DNA from: Microbacterium sp. CFH 31415
Lineage (GTDB): Bacteria > Actinomycetota > Actinomycetes > Actinomycetales > Microbacteriaceae
NCBI RefSeq assembly: GCF_022538185.1
Contig: NZ_JAKYXC010000003.1
Span: forward strand, 186,001 to 250,000
Length of the DNA: 64,000 nt
Reading direction: 5' to 3'
Shown here piece by piece: positions 35,872 to 44,376 of this stretch (position 1 is its first letter; every line of letters begins with the position of its first letter). The translations under genes were made by a program, and so were the position numbers. The notes under the pieces are model-generated. The model was given only the letters and a program-made list of their open reading frames with translations. It did not search any database and was not told the DNA's origin.

Positions 35872-36861
35872 GTGGAATCGGATGCCGCAGCCGTCGCCGA
35901 GCGCTACGACCGCTTCGCCCGTGTCGAGGCTCCGGGGCGCTCCGCGCTCTACGCCGAGTGGGCGGCCGGTGTGGCCTCCGACCCCGAGACCGCGGCCATC
36001 CTCGCCAGGATCGCGCCGACCCGCCGCCAGCCGCCGCTCGTCTTCGCGGTCACGCGCATGCTGGGCGCCCCCGAGGCCGGTTACCGGGCGTGGGCGGCGT
36101 GGCTCGCCGAGCATGCCGACGCGGTCGTGGCCGAGGCATCCCGTCGCCGTCTTCAGACCAACGAGCCGCAGCGCTGCGCTGCGCTGCTGCCTGCCCTGAG
36201 CACGCTCGACGGACCTCTCGCCCTGCTCGAGCTGGGCGCGAGCGCCGGGCTGTGCCTCTACCCGGACCGCTACTCCTACCGCTACCGGGGCGGACCGTCG
36301 CTCGACCCCGCGGCCGGGCCGTCGAGCGTCGTGCTCGAGTGCGACGTGAGCGGCGACCCCCCGCTGCGACTCCCCGACGTGGTGTGGCGCGCCGGGGTCG
36401 ACCTCGACCCGCTCGACGCGGCCGACCCGCGGGACCGCGCGTTCCTGGCCTCGCTCGTGTGGCCGGGGGAGACCGGCCGGGTGGAGCGCATCCAGGCGGC
36501 GCTCGACATCGTCGCCGCCGAGCCGCCGGCCATGATCGCGGGCGACGCCTCCGATCCCGCGGTGCTCCAGGCTGCCGCAGCGCGGGCGCCGCGCGGGGTG
36601 ACGCTCGTCGTCACGACGCCCGGCGTGCTGCCGCACATCCCGCGCGCGGGGAGGGAGCGACTGCTGGCCGCACTGCGGGAACTGGACGCCGTGTGGATCT
36701 CGATCGACCCTCCCGGCCTGCACGACGCGTGGCGCACGCCGGTGTCGGCGGAGTCGTGGGGCGGGTTCGTGCTCGGTCGCGACGGAGTTCCGCTGGCTGC
36801 GGTCGATCCGCTCGGCGCGTCCGTGGAGTGGCGCGGCGGGGAAGCGGTGCTCGGCCGTTAG
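35872..36861 (+). CDS. DUF2332 protein with methyltransferase-like fold
   Basis: 329 residues from GTG 35872, which has GAGAAT ending 6 bases before it (leaderless pattern). The centre has LALLELGASAGLCLYPDRYSY, similar to a SAM-binding glycine loop, and ERIQAALDIVAAEPP later. DUF2332 is common in actinobacteria and alphaproteobacteria with no established activity. It is divergent from msrB and followed by a small DUF3263 gene. Confidence 0.85.
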   Translation: MESDAAAVAERYDRFARVEAPGRSALYAEWAAGVASDPETAAILARIAPTRRQPPLVFAVTRMLGAPEAGYRAWAAWLAEHADAVVAEASRRRLQTNEPQRCAALLPALSTLDGPLALLELGASAGLCLYPDRYSYRYRGGPSLDPAAGPSSVVLECDVSGDPPLRLPDVVWRAGVDLDPLDAADPRDRAFLASLVWPGETGRVERIQAALDIVAAEPPAMIAGDASDPAVLQAAAARAPRGVTLVVTTPGVLPHIPRAGRERLLAALRELDAVWISIDPPGLHDAWRTPVSAESWGGFVLGRDGVPLAAVDPLGASVEWRGGEAVLGR

Positions 36862-36870
36862 CGTGAGATC

Positions 36871-37122
36871 GTGCCCCTCTCCGACCGCGACCGTGCCATC
36901 CTCGGCTTCGAGGCGGAGTGGCGGCGGCATGCAGGTGCGAAGGAGGAGGCGATCCGGGCGGAGCTCGGTCTGCCACCGGCCCGCTACTACCAGCTGCTCG
37001 GCCGCCTCATCGACACGGCCGACGCGCAGGCCCACGACCCGATGCTGGTGAAGCGCCTGCGCCGGCTGCGCGACGCCCGCGCGCGGGCCCGGATCGGCCG
37101 CGCCGCCGGCGATCACGGGTAA
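36871..37122 (+). CDS. DUF3263 small DNA-binding-like protein
   Basis: 83 residues. It reads like a single helix-turn-helix (RDRAILGFEAEWRRHAGAKE, then LPPARYYQLLGRLID), the actinobacterial DUF3263 signature. GTG 36871 lies 6 bases after TAGCGT (36859-36864). It is followed by a LytR_C gene, as in other actinobacteria. Its targets are not known. Confidence 0.85.
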   Translation: MPLSDRDRAILGFEAEWRRHAGAKEEAIRAELGLPPARYYQLLGRLIDTADAQAHDPMLVKRLRRLRDARARARIGRAAGDHG

Positions 37123-37179
37123 GCCCGCGCCGCGGCCAGCCTGGGCGGACGGACGGGCGCACCCTTGTAACATCGTGGA

Positions 37180-37749
37180 GTGCCGAAAACGACCTACCCG
37201 CGGGATCGCTTCGACGATCTTCCGGAAGAGGGCCGGGTCGGCGCCCACCGGGCGGAGAATCCCCGGATGCGCGGCTGGGTGGTGCTGCTGTGGGCGGCGC
37301 TCGCCACGATCGTGCTCGTCGCCGTGGGCATCTTCGGCACGCTGCTCGCCGCGGGCCGCATCGAGCTCTTCCCCACGCCTCAGTCCACGGTCGAGCCGAC
37401 CGTCCAGGTGACCCCGGTGCTCGACACGAGCTACCAGGTGACCATCCTCAACGCGACGCCCGAGAAGGGCCTTGCGACGCAGATGAAGGACGTCGTGGTC
37501 GCGGCGGGCTGGCCCGACGGGCAGGTGCTGCCGAGCGATGCGAGTGCCGACGACTTCGCCGAGACGACGGTGTTCTACCTCGCCCCCGAGGACCAGGCCG
37601 CTGCCGCAGGCCTCGCCGACGTGATCGGCGGAGCGCGCATCGAGCAGAGCGAGGTCTATCAGCCCGCCGATCCCGACATCCGGCAGCTGACCGTGGTGAT
37701 CGGACTGGACCGCACCGCCGCCGGGCAGAGCACCACCCCCACTCCCTGA
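37180..37749 (+). CDS. LytR C-terminal-domain (LytR_C) membrane protein
   Basis: 189 residues: cytoplasmic N-terminus, one membrane helix (about 32-56), a Thr/Pro/Val-rich linker, then a LytR_C domain (VTILNATPEKGLATQMKDVV, VVIGLDRTA). LytR_C domains occur at the end of cell-wall ligases of the LCP family; stand-alone anchored versions like this one are of unknown role, probably at the envelope. GTG 37180 follows TAACAT after 6 bases. The order DUF3263-LytR_C-cspA-groEL recurs in actinobacteria. Confidence 0.85.
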   Translation: MPKTTYPRDRFDDLPEEGRVGAHRAENPRMRGWVVLLWAALATIVLVAVGIFGTLLAAGRIELFPTPQSTVEPTVQVTPVLDTSYQVTILNATPEKGLATQMKDVVVAAGWPDGQVLPSDASADDFAETTVFYLAPEDQAAAAGLADVIGGARIEQSEVYQPADPDIRQLTVVIGLDRTAAGQSTTPTP

Positions 37750-37776
37750 CGCCGCGCGACGCGCGGAAAGAAGGCC

Positions 37777-37799
37777 ACTGTTACGCGGGGGTAAACAGT
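37777..37799. promoter_or_regulatory. Inverted repeat upstream of cspA
   Basis: ACTGTTAC (37777-37784) and GTAAACAGT (37791-37799) are nearly symmetric with one extra A. It lies about 100 bases upstream of the cspA start and about 60 upstream of a TACGAT -10 candidate (37858-37863). It could be an operator or a weak terminator of the LytR_C gene. Confidence 0.35.
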
Positions 37800-37895
37800 T
37801 GTGTCTCTGCGTGTCAACAAGTCCTCGAGCGGCCTCCGGGCGGTGGTGCCGCGTGCATACGATGAACCCTGTCGTACCAGCAACAGGAGATTCGC

Positions 37896-38093
37896 ATGAC
37901 TCAGGGCACCGTCAAGTGGTTCAACGCCGAGAAGGGCTTCGGCTTCATCACTGCCGAAGGGCAGGACGTCTTCGTCCACTATTCGAACATCGACATGACG
38001 GGATTCCGCGTGCTGGAAGAGGGCCAGACCGTCGAGTTCACCGTCGGCACCGGGCAGAAGGGGCCGCAGGCGGAGTCGGTGCGCGTGGTCTGA
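37896..38093 (+). CDS. cspA: Cold-shock protein, CspA family
   Basis: 65 residues, the normal single-domain length. RNP1 is [10 protein letters not shown] and RNP2 is VFVHYSNI, the two nucleic-acid-binding motifs. It acts as an RNA chaperone. It has a Shine-Dalgarno (CAGGAG) 7 bases before the ATG and a -10 candidate TACGAT, so unlike many neighbours it has a leader of about 25 bases. A 12-bp hairpin terminator follows. Confidence 0.95.
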   Translation: MTQGTVKWFNAEKGFGFITAEGQDVFVHYSNIDMTGFRVLEEGQTVEFTVGTGQKGPQAESVRVV

Positions 38094-38116
38094 GCGCGCA
38101 CGGGGCGAGATTCGAC

Positions 38117-38144
38117 GGAACGGGATGCTGCGGCATCCCGTTCC
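38117..38144 (+). terminator. Hairpin terminator after cspA
   Basis: GGAACGGGATGC (38117-38128) and GCATCCCGTTCC (38133-38144) pair perfectly over 12 bases with a 4-base loop, 23 bases past the cspA stop. Confidence 0.9.
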
Positions 38145-38171
38145 TGCGTGTTGCGCCACCCTCCGCCGCGG

Positions 38172-38201
38172 CTTGCACTCACCAGGGGGGAGTGCCAGAA
38201 T
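38172..38201 (+). promoter_or_regulatory. groEL promoter overlapping a degenerate CIRCE operator
   Basis: TTGCAC (38173-38178), 17 bases, then CAGAAT (38196-38201) form a sigma-70-type promoter. The same stretch contains TTGCACTC (38173-38180), a 9-base spacer, and GAGTGCCA (38190-38197), which is a CIRCE element with outer mismatches. HrcA bound here would cover both promoter hexamers. Confidence 0.75.
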
Positions 38202-38204
38202 GGA

Positions 38205-38231
38205 TTAGCACTCCGGTTCGTTGAGTGCTAA
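38205..38231 (+). promoter_or_regulatory. Perfect CIRCE element (HrcA operator) upstream of groEL
   Basis: TTAGCACTC (38205-38213), 9 bases, GAGTGCTAA (38223-38231) is the exact consensus. Its centre is 33 bases from that of the degenerate copy, about three helical turns. It covers the transcription start region of groEL. Confidence 0.95.
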
Positions 38232-38238
38232 TCCATAA

Positions 38239-39885
<1,647 letters not shown>

Positions 39886-39934
39886 TGCGGTGCGGGTCAG
39901 TGCGGCGAAGCCGCGTTGACGCGCGACGGATCAA

Positions 39935-39969
39935 GGTTGAGTAGCCCGCGAAGCGCGCGTATCGAAACC
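39935..39969. repeat. GGTTGAGTAG...GTATCGAAACC intergenic repeat
   Basis: GGTTGAGTAG (39935-39944) and GTATCGAAACC (39959-39969) flank a short GC-rich inverted core (CGCG-AA-GCGCG). I recognise this as a dispersed intergenic repeat type of Microbacteriaceae, from memory and not from a search. One copy is seen in the window. Confidence 0.55.
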
Positions 39970-39988
39970 CCAGTCCAACCTGACTCAA

Positions 39989-40020
39989 CGAAGGGCCCCT
40001 CCTCCGGGAGGGGCCCTTCG
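39989..40020. terminator. Hairpin terminator after groEL
   Basis: CGAAGGGCCCCTCC (39989-40002) and GGAGGGGCCCTTCG (40007-40020) form a perfect 14-bp stem with a TCCG loop, followed by TCGTT. It lies between groEL and the convergent WXG100 gene. Confidence 0.95.
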
Positions 40021-40032
40021 TCGTTCCGAGGC

Positions 40033-40320
40033 TCAGCGGAACAGGCTCGTCGTGGCGTGCTCGGCCTCGGCGTACTGGCGGCCGGCGGCCGCCAGCGCCA
40101 CGCTGATGCCCGTCAGCGACTCCTCGACGTGGCGCTGCGTCGCGCGCCATTGATCGGCGACGGTGTGGAAGGCGAGGGAGGCCGAGCCTGTCCACGAGGA
40201 CTGCAGCTGGGTGAGCTGGGTCATCATCGCGTTGGACTCGGCCTGCAGCCGCTCGATCGTGCCGCGGACGGACGCGGTGGTCGCGAGGACGGCGTCGCTG
40301 TCGACGGAGAAGACGGCCAT
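40033..40320 (-). CDS. WXG100-family (EsxA-like) protein
   Basis: 95 residues from ATG 40320 with GAAGGGAGC upstream. A helical hairpin with the W-x-G turn in LQSSWTGSASLAF (about residue 43) is the hallmark. Members are secreted by type VII (ESX) systems as dimers. The usual YxxxD/E export tail appears as YAEAEHATT near the C-terminus. No EccC ATPase or partner esx gene is in the window, so it is an orphan here. Confidence 0.85.
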   Translation of the reverse strand: MAVFSVDSDAVLATTASVRGTIERLQAESNAMMTQLTQLQSSWTGSASLAFHTVADQWRATQRHVEESLTGISVALAAAGRQYAEAEHATTSLFR

Positions 40321-40460
40321 GGGTGCTCCCTTCGTCGGGGCGACCGGATGCCGCGCCCTGGTGTGTCCCGCAACGCTAGAAGCATCAGCGCTCGGCGGGA
40401 CGCGCCGCGGGCTTCCTGGGGAACAGCGCACGGCGAAGCCGCGCTGGGGAGGAGCGCCGA

Positions 40461-42209
40461 TCAGGTCTCGTCGAGCTCGGGCCGCTCGAGCGGCTGTGTC
40501 TCGATGTGCAGGTGCTCCGCGGCATCCCGTTCCTCTGCCAAGGGGAACGAGACGCGGAACGTCGCACCGCCGCCGGGGGTGTCGCTGACGCCGACCGAGC
40601 CGTGCAGCGCCTCGACGATCGAGGCGACGATCGACAGGCCGAGACCGGAGCCGCCGGTCTCGCGCGTGCGCGACGTGTCGGCCCGCCAGAACCGCTGGAA
40701 GATCTTGTCCTTGATCTGGTCGGGCACGCCCTCGCCGTGGTCGACGATCTCGATCCAGCCCATGCGGGTGAGGGCGTCCGCTCCGATGCGCAACTCGATG
40801 GGCGAGTTCTCAGCGGTGAAACGGCGGGCGTTGCCGAGCAGGTTCGTGACGACCTGCCGGATGCGGTTCTCGTCGCCGAGCACCACGGGCAGCACCGCGC
40901 CGGGCGCGGTCGGCGGCTCGTCGACCGGGGCGAGCGGCGGCATGTCGCGTGAGGCGGTCGCGGTCGTCGCGGGGATCGGGCGGGGCTTGCGGCGCAGGAG
41001 CGAGAGCGTCGCGCCGGCCCGGGTGAGCGCGGTGACGGGAGCGCGCCGCTTCTCGGGCGAGTCCGGGCCGTCGTCGGCTGGGGCGGGGGCGGCCGGCGCA
41101 GGATGGCCGTCGGTGGTCGTGTCGATCACGGTCACCGGTCGCTGCGGCGCGGCGGCGCGCAGGTCGAGCGCTGCGTCGCGGGCGACGGGACGCAGGTCGA
41201 CCGGCGTGATCACGACGTCACGCCGCTCGTCGAGGCGCGCGAGGGCGAGGAGGTCCTCGACGAGCACGCCCATCCGGATCGCCTCCTTCTCGATGCGGTC
41301 CATCGACTGGGCGATGTCGTCGTCGCCGCGGATCGCGCCCATCCGGTACAGCTCGGCGTAGCCGCGCACCGTCACGAGCGGAGTGCGCAGCTCGTGGCTG
41401 GCGTCGCCGACGAACCGGCGCATCTGCCGCACCGTCGAGTCGCGCTCCGACAGTGCGGCGTCGACCCGGTCGAGCATCGCGTTGATCGCCGTCTTGAGCC
41501 GGCCGACCTCGGTCGACGTCGGCTCGATGTCGGTCATGCGCAGGCTGAACTCGCCGCCTGCGATCGCGTCGGCGGTGGTCTCGACCTGGCCGAGACTGCG
41601 GAACGTGAGGGTGACCAGCCATCGTGTGGCGACGGCCCCGATCAGCAGCGTGATGATCGCGAGGATCGTGTAGATGCCGAGGAACGTCGCGACCACCTGG
41701 TTCACGGGGGCGACGGGCATGGCGACGAGCTGGGGGAGGAGCACGCCGCCTGAGACTTCGAGCGGGGCGACGCTCGCGCGGAAGCGGGCGCCGGTCTCCG
41801 CATCCGTCAACTCGAAAGCGGACACCCCGGCGGTGACCGCCTTCTCGAGCGGGTAGCTGACCGGGAAGTCGGGCTGCGGGTCGCTCCCGCCGGCGGAGAT
41901 GATGAACTCCCCGTCGGGCTGGTACAGGGCGACGTGGTAATCGCTGCGCGGGACGTCGTCCTTCTCGGCGGCCGTCACCACGCCGTTGATGATCACGATG
42001 TCGAACAGTCCGGCGCCGATCTCGGTCGCGGCGACCTGCTCGACGGTGCTGTTCAGGTTGGCGATCAGCGCGTTGCGCAGGAACAGCGTGGCGCCCGCGC
42101 CGGTAGCCACCAGCCCCAGCGCGAGAACGGCGACGGTGACCCCGGTGACCTTTGCGCGCAGGCTGGTGCCACGCCACCACCGGGTGATCGCGTCCGTCTT
42201 CTGCGCCAG
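40461..42209 (-). CDS. Sensor histidine kinase of a PhoPR/MprAB-like pair, probable CTG start
   Basis: 582 residues if started at the CTG at 42209, which has GAGGGGG five bases upstream and lies 24 bases after the regulator stop. No ATG or TTG is available; a GTG at 42110 would cut the first membrane helix (about 20-45). A second helix (about 168-195), HAMP, phospho-acceptor histidine in GDASHELRTPLVT (about 272), N box VVTNLLGNARRFT and GGSGLGLSIV follow. Inside the ATPase domain, before the N box, a Pro/Ala/Thr-rich stretch of about 70 residues (366-438) is inserted. Signal unknown. Confidence 0.88.
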   Translation of the reverse strand: MAQKTDAITRWWRGTSLRAKVTGVTVAVLALGLVATGAGATLFLRNALIANLNSTVEQVAATEIGAGLFDIVIINGVVTAAEKDDVPRSDYHVALYQPDGEFIISAGGSDPQPDFPVSYPLEKAVTAGVSAFELTDAETGARFRASVAPLEVSGGVLLPQLVAMPVAPVNQVVATFLGIYTILAIITLLIGAVATRWLVTLTFRSLGQVETTADAIAGGEFSLRMTDIEPTSTEVGRLKTAINAMLDRVDAALSERDSTVRQMRRFVGDASHELRTPLVTVRGYAELYRMGAIRGDDDIAQSMDRIEKEAIRMGVLVEDLLALARLDERRDVVITPVDLRPVARDAALDLRAAAPQRPVTVIDTTTDGHPAPAAPAPADDGPDSPEKRRAPVTALTRAGATLSLLRRKPRPIPATTATASRDMPPLAPVDEPPTAPGAVLPVVLGDENRIRQVVTNLLGNARRFTAENSPIELRIGADALTRMGWIEIVDHGEGVPDQIKDKIFQRFWRADTSRTRETGGSGLGLSIVASIVEALHGSVGVSDTPGGGATFRVSFPLAEERDAAEHLHIETQPLERPELDET

Positions 42210-42233
42210 GGTGGCCCCCTCGGTATGCCGCGG

Positions 42234-42926
42234 CTAGGCGGTCTTGCCCGCCTTGAGCATGTAGCCGAAGCCGCGCTTGGTCTGGATGAGCGGCTCGGAC
42301 GAGTGCGGGTCGATCTTCCGGCGAAGGTAGGAGATGTAGCTCTCGACGATGCCGGCATCGCCGTTGAAGTCGTACTCCCACACGTGGTCGAGGATCTGCG
42401 CCTTCGACAGCACGCGGTTGGGATTGAGCATCAGGTAGCGCAGCAGCTTGAACTCGGTCGGGCTGAGGTCGATGCTGGCGTCGCCGACCTGCACGTCGTG
42501 GGTGTCCTGGTCCATCGTGAGCTCGCCGGCCCGGATGACGGACTCCTCGTCGGCCTGCATGGTGCGGCGCAGGATGGCCTGGATGCGGGCGACGATCTCG
42601 TCGAGGCTGAACGGCTTCGTGACGTAGTCGTCGCCGCCCGCGTTGAGGCCCGTGATCTTGTCTTCGGTCTCGTCCTTGGCGGTGAGGAAAAGGATGGGCG
42701 CGGTGTAACCGGCGCCGCGCAGTCGCTTGGTGACGCTGAAGCCGTTCATGTCGGGGAGCATCACATCGAGGATGATGAGGTCGGGCTCCTCTTCGAGGAC
42801 AGCCGAGATCGTCTGAGCCCCGTTGGACACGGCCCTCACCTGGAACCCCGCGAAGCGGAGGCTCGTGATGAGCAGGTCGCGGATGTTCGGCTCGTCGTCG
42901 ACGACGAGGATGCGAGGTGCTGTCAT
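42234..42926 (-). CDS. OmpR-family response regulator, PhoP-like
   Basis: 230 residues. The receiver has VVDDEPN, the phospho-acceptor aspartate in LIILDVMLPDMNGF, and VTKPFSLDEIVARI. The winged helix has LSPTEFKLLRYLMLNPNRVLSK, DHVWEYDFNGDAGIVESYISYLRRKID and KRGFGYML. These are close to M. tuberculosis PhoP/TcrA types by eye. It forms an operon with the downstream kinase. The target genes cannot be read here, since neither PhoP-type direct repeats nor a clear site was found nearby. Confidence 0.92.
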   Translation of the reverse strand: MTAPRILVVDDEPNIRDLLITSLRFAGFQVRAVSNGAQTISAVLEEEPDLIILDVMLPDMNGFSVTKRLRGAGYTAPILFLTAKDETEDKITGLNAGGDDYVTKPFSLDEIVARIQAILRRTMQADEESVIRAGELTMDQDTHDVQVGDASIDLSPTEFKLLRYLMLNPNRVLSKAQILDHVWEYDFNGDAGIVESYISYLRRKIDPHSSEPLIQTKRGFGYMLKAGKTA

Positions 42927-42989
42927 GCCCTCATTATGTCGGCGGAACCGGCGCCGTGGCGGGAAATCGGCGACGTGGGCGCGAATTGC

Positions 42990-43646
42990 TCATCGGTCCT
43001 CCGTGCGGATCTCGACGCAGCAGCGACCGGCTGCGGGGGCGAGCACGGGCGTGCGCGCGTCGCCCGTCGAGGTCGCCGCGCCGCGCACGAGCTCGAGATT
43101 CGCGCCGCAGATGAGCGCCGTGTGACGCGTGGCCAGCGCATGGAACGGGCAGTTCTCGAGCACGAGGTCTCCCGACTCCGCGCTCGCCGGCGCATAGCCG
43201 CAGGCGACCAGCGCCTCCTCGAGGTTGTCGTGCGCGCCCCCGATCGCGGCACCGGCGGCGAAGGCTTCGGCGGCCAGTGCGTCGCGCACGCCGATGCCCT
43301 GCTCGTCGGCGGCGTGGGCGGCAGTGGCCAGCAGGTCGCCGACGAGCTCGTAGTGCCGCTCGGGGATGCTCGCTGCCACGTCCGCCGACGCGGCGCGATA
43401 CAGCTTCGCGGGCCGGCCGGCGCCTGGTCCGCTGCGTCCGGAACGGCGGACGTGGGTGACGGCGAGCAGGCCGGCGTCCGCCAGGCGCTCCAGGTGCATG
43501 GCGGCGGTGCTGCGCGGCAGGCCGAGCGCCGCAGCGGCGTCGTCCCGGCTGATCTCCTGCGCGCTCGCCAGGCGGTACAGCTCGAGGCGCTGCGGATCGG
43601 CCAGCACGGCGACGGCCTCGGCGCGGTTCGGATTCAGAGCGCTCAC
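42990..43646 (-). CDS. ArsR/SufR-like winged-helix regulator with C-terminal cysteines
   Basis: 218 residues from GTG 43646, 6 bases after TAGACT on its strand (leaderless pattern). The winged helix is at about 10-75 (LADPQRLELYRLASAQEIS, GLPRSTAAMHLERLADAGLL). The C-terminal half carries cysteines in ENCPFHALATRH, ALICGANLE and GRCCVEI, a spacing reminiscent of SufR-type Fe-S sensors and related regulators. It is divergent from the folE operon across 101 bases that hold a consensus-like promoter and an inverted repeat. Regulation of that operon in response to Fe-S or metal state is inferred, not shown. Confidence 0.8.
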   Translation of the reverse strand: MSALNPNRAEAVAVLADPQRLELYRLASAQEISRDDAAAALGLPRSTAAMHLERLADAGLLAVTHVRRSGRSGPGAGRPAKLYRAASADVAASIPERHYELVGDLLATAAHAADEQGIGVRDALAAEAFAAGAAIGGAHDNLEEALVACGYAPASAESGDLVLENCPFHALATRHTALICGANLELVRGAATSTGDARTPVLAPAAGRCCVEIRTEDR

Positions 43647-43673
43647 GGCGCGAGTCTACTCTCTAAAATCAGA

Positions 43674-43690
43674 ATTCTTGACAAAAGAAT
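43674..43690. promoter_or_regulatory. Inverted repeat operator overlapping the folE -35 element
   Basis: ATTCTT (43674-43679), 5 bases, AAGAAT (43685-43690) form a perfect 6-5-6 inverted repeat. It overlaps the -35 hexamer of the folE promoter, so a bound protein would block RNA polymerase. The adjacent divergent regulator is the obvious candidate. Confidence 0.65.
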
Positions 43691-43706
43691 GGGACGGGCC
43701 TAGGTT
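43678..43706 (+). promoter_or_regulatory. Sigma-70-type promoter of the folE operon
   Basis: TTGACA (43678-43683), 17 bases, TAGGTT (43701-43706). This has a perfect -35 and optimal spacing, the most consensus-like promoter I found in the window. The start codon of folE is 42 bases downstream with its own Shine-Dalgarno. Confidence 0.85.
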
Positions 43707-43747
43707 CAGCCGTAGACGCACCACGTGCTGCTCGTGAAGGAGTGGGG

Positions 43748-44350
43748 ATGATGTCGACCACCGTCGCTGCGACCGCGCTGCACGCCCTTCCCGTCGTGGC
43801 TCCGATCGACCGGGATGCGGCGATGGCGGCCGTCGCCGACCTGCTCGCCGCTCTCGGCCACGATCCCGACCACGGTGACCTGAGCGAGACGCCGCGTCGC
43901 GTCGCCGACGCCTTCCTCGAACTGCTCACGCCCGAACCCTTCGAGATGACGACGTTCCCCAACGAGGACGGCTACGACGAACCGGTCGTGGTGCGCGGCA
44001 TCCCGTTCGTCTCGCTCTGTCGCCACCATCTCCTGCCGTTCCGCGGCACCGCGACCGTCGGCTACCTTCCGGGAGAGCGCCTCGTCGGCCTCTCGAAGCT
44101 GGCGCGGGTCGTCGACCATCACGCCCGCGGGCTCCAGGTGCAGGAGGCGCTCACTGCTCAGATCGCGCGGACGCTCGACGCGGCGCTCGAGCCGGACGGC
44201 GTGGGGGTCGTCGTCGAGGCGGAGCATCTCTGCATGTCGGTGCGCGGCGTCCGCAGCGCGGGCGCGACCACCTCGACGACCGCCTTCCGCGGCAGCTTCG
44301 CGCACGACCGGCGACTGCAGCGACATCTCCTGGGCGCGGGCGACGCGTGA
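43748..44350 (+). CDS. folE: GTP cyclohydrolase I, variant type
   Basis: 200 residues from ATG 43748 (or 43751) behind AAGGAG. The zinc and catalytic residues are mostly kept: SLCRHHLLPF (Cys, His, His), GLSKLARVV, LQVQEALT (Gln, Glu) and EAEHLCMSVRG (His, Cys, Arg). The glutamate that follows the zinc cysteine in the usual CEHH motif is arginine here. It would convert GTP to 7,8-dihydroneopterin triphosphate. Its neighbours are other folate-type enzymes of non-standard form, so it may be a second, special-purpose copy; whether a canonical folE exists elsewhere cannot be seen. Confidence 0.9.
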   Translation: MMSTTVAATALHALPVVAPIDRDAAMAAVADLLAALGHDPDHGDLSETPRRVADAFLELLTPEPFEMTTFPNEDGYDEPVVVRGIPFVSLCRHHLLPFRGTATVGYLPGERLVGLSKLARVVDHHARGLQVQEALTAQIARTLDAALEPDGVGVVVEAEHLCMSVRGVRSAGATTSTTAFRGSFAHDRRLQRHLLGAGDA

Positions 44351-44376
44351 GGACGGCATCGACGAGAGGAGTCGTC

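Noticed and set aside
35872..36861. Assigning the DUF2332 protein as a methyltransferase
   Set aside because: A glycine-rich loop resembles motif I, but other methyltransferase motifs are not clear, so only the family name is given.
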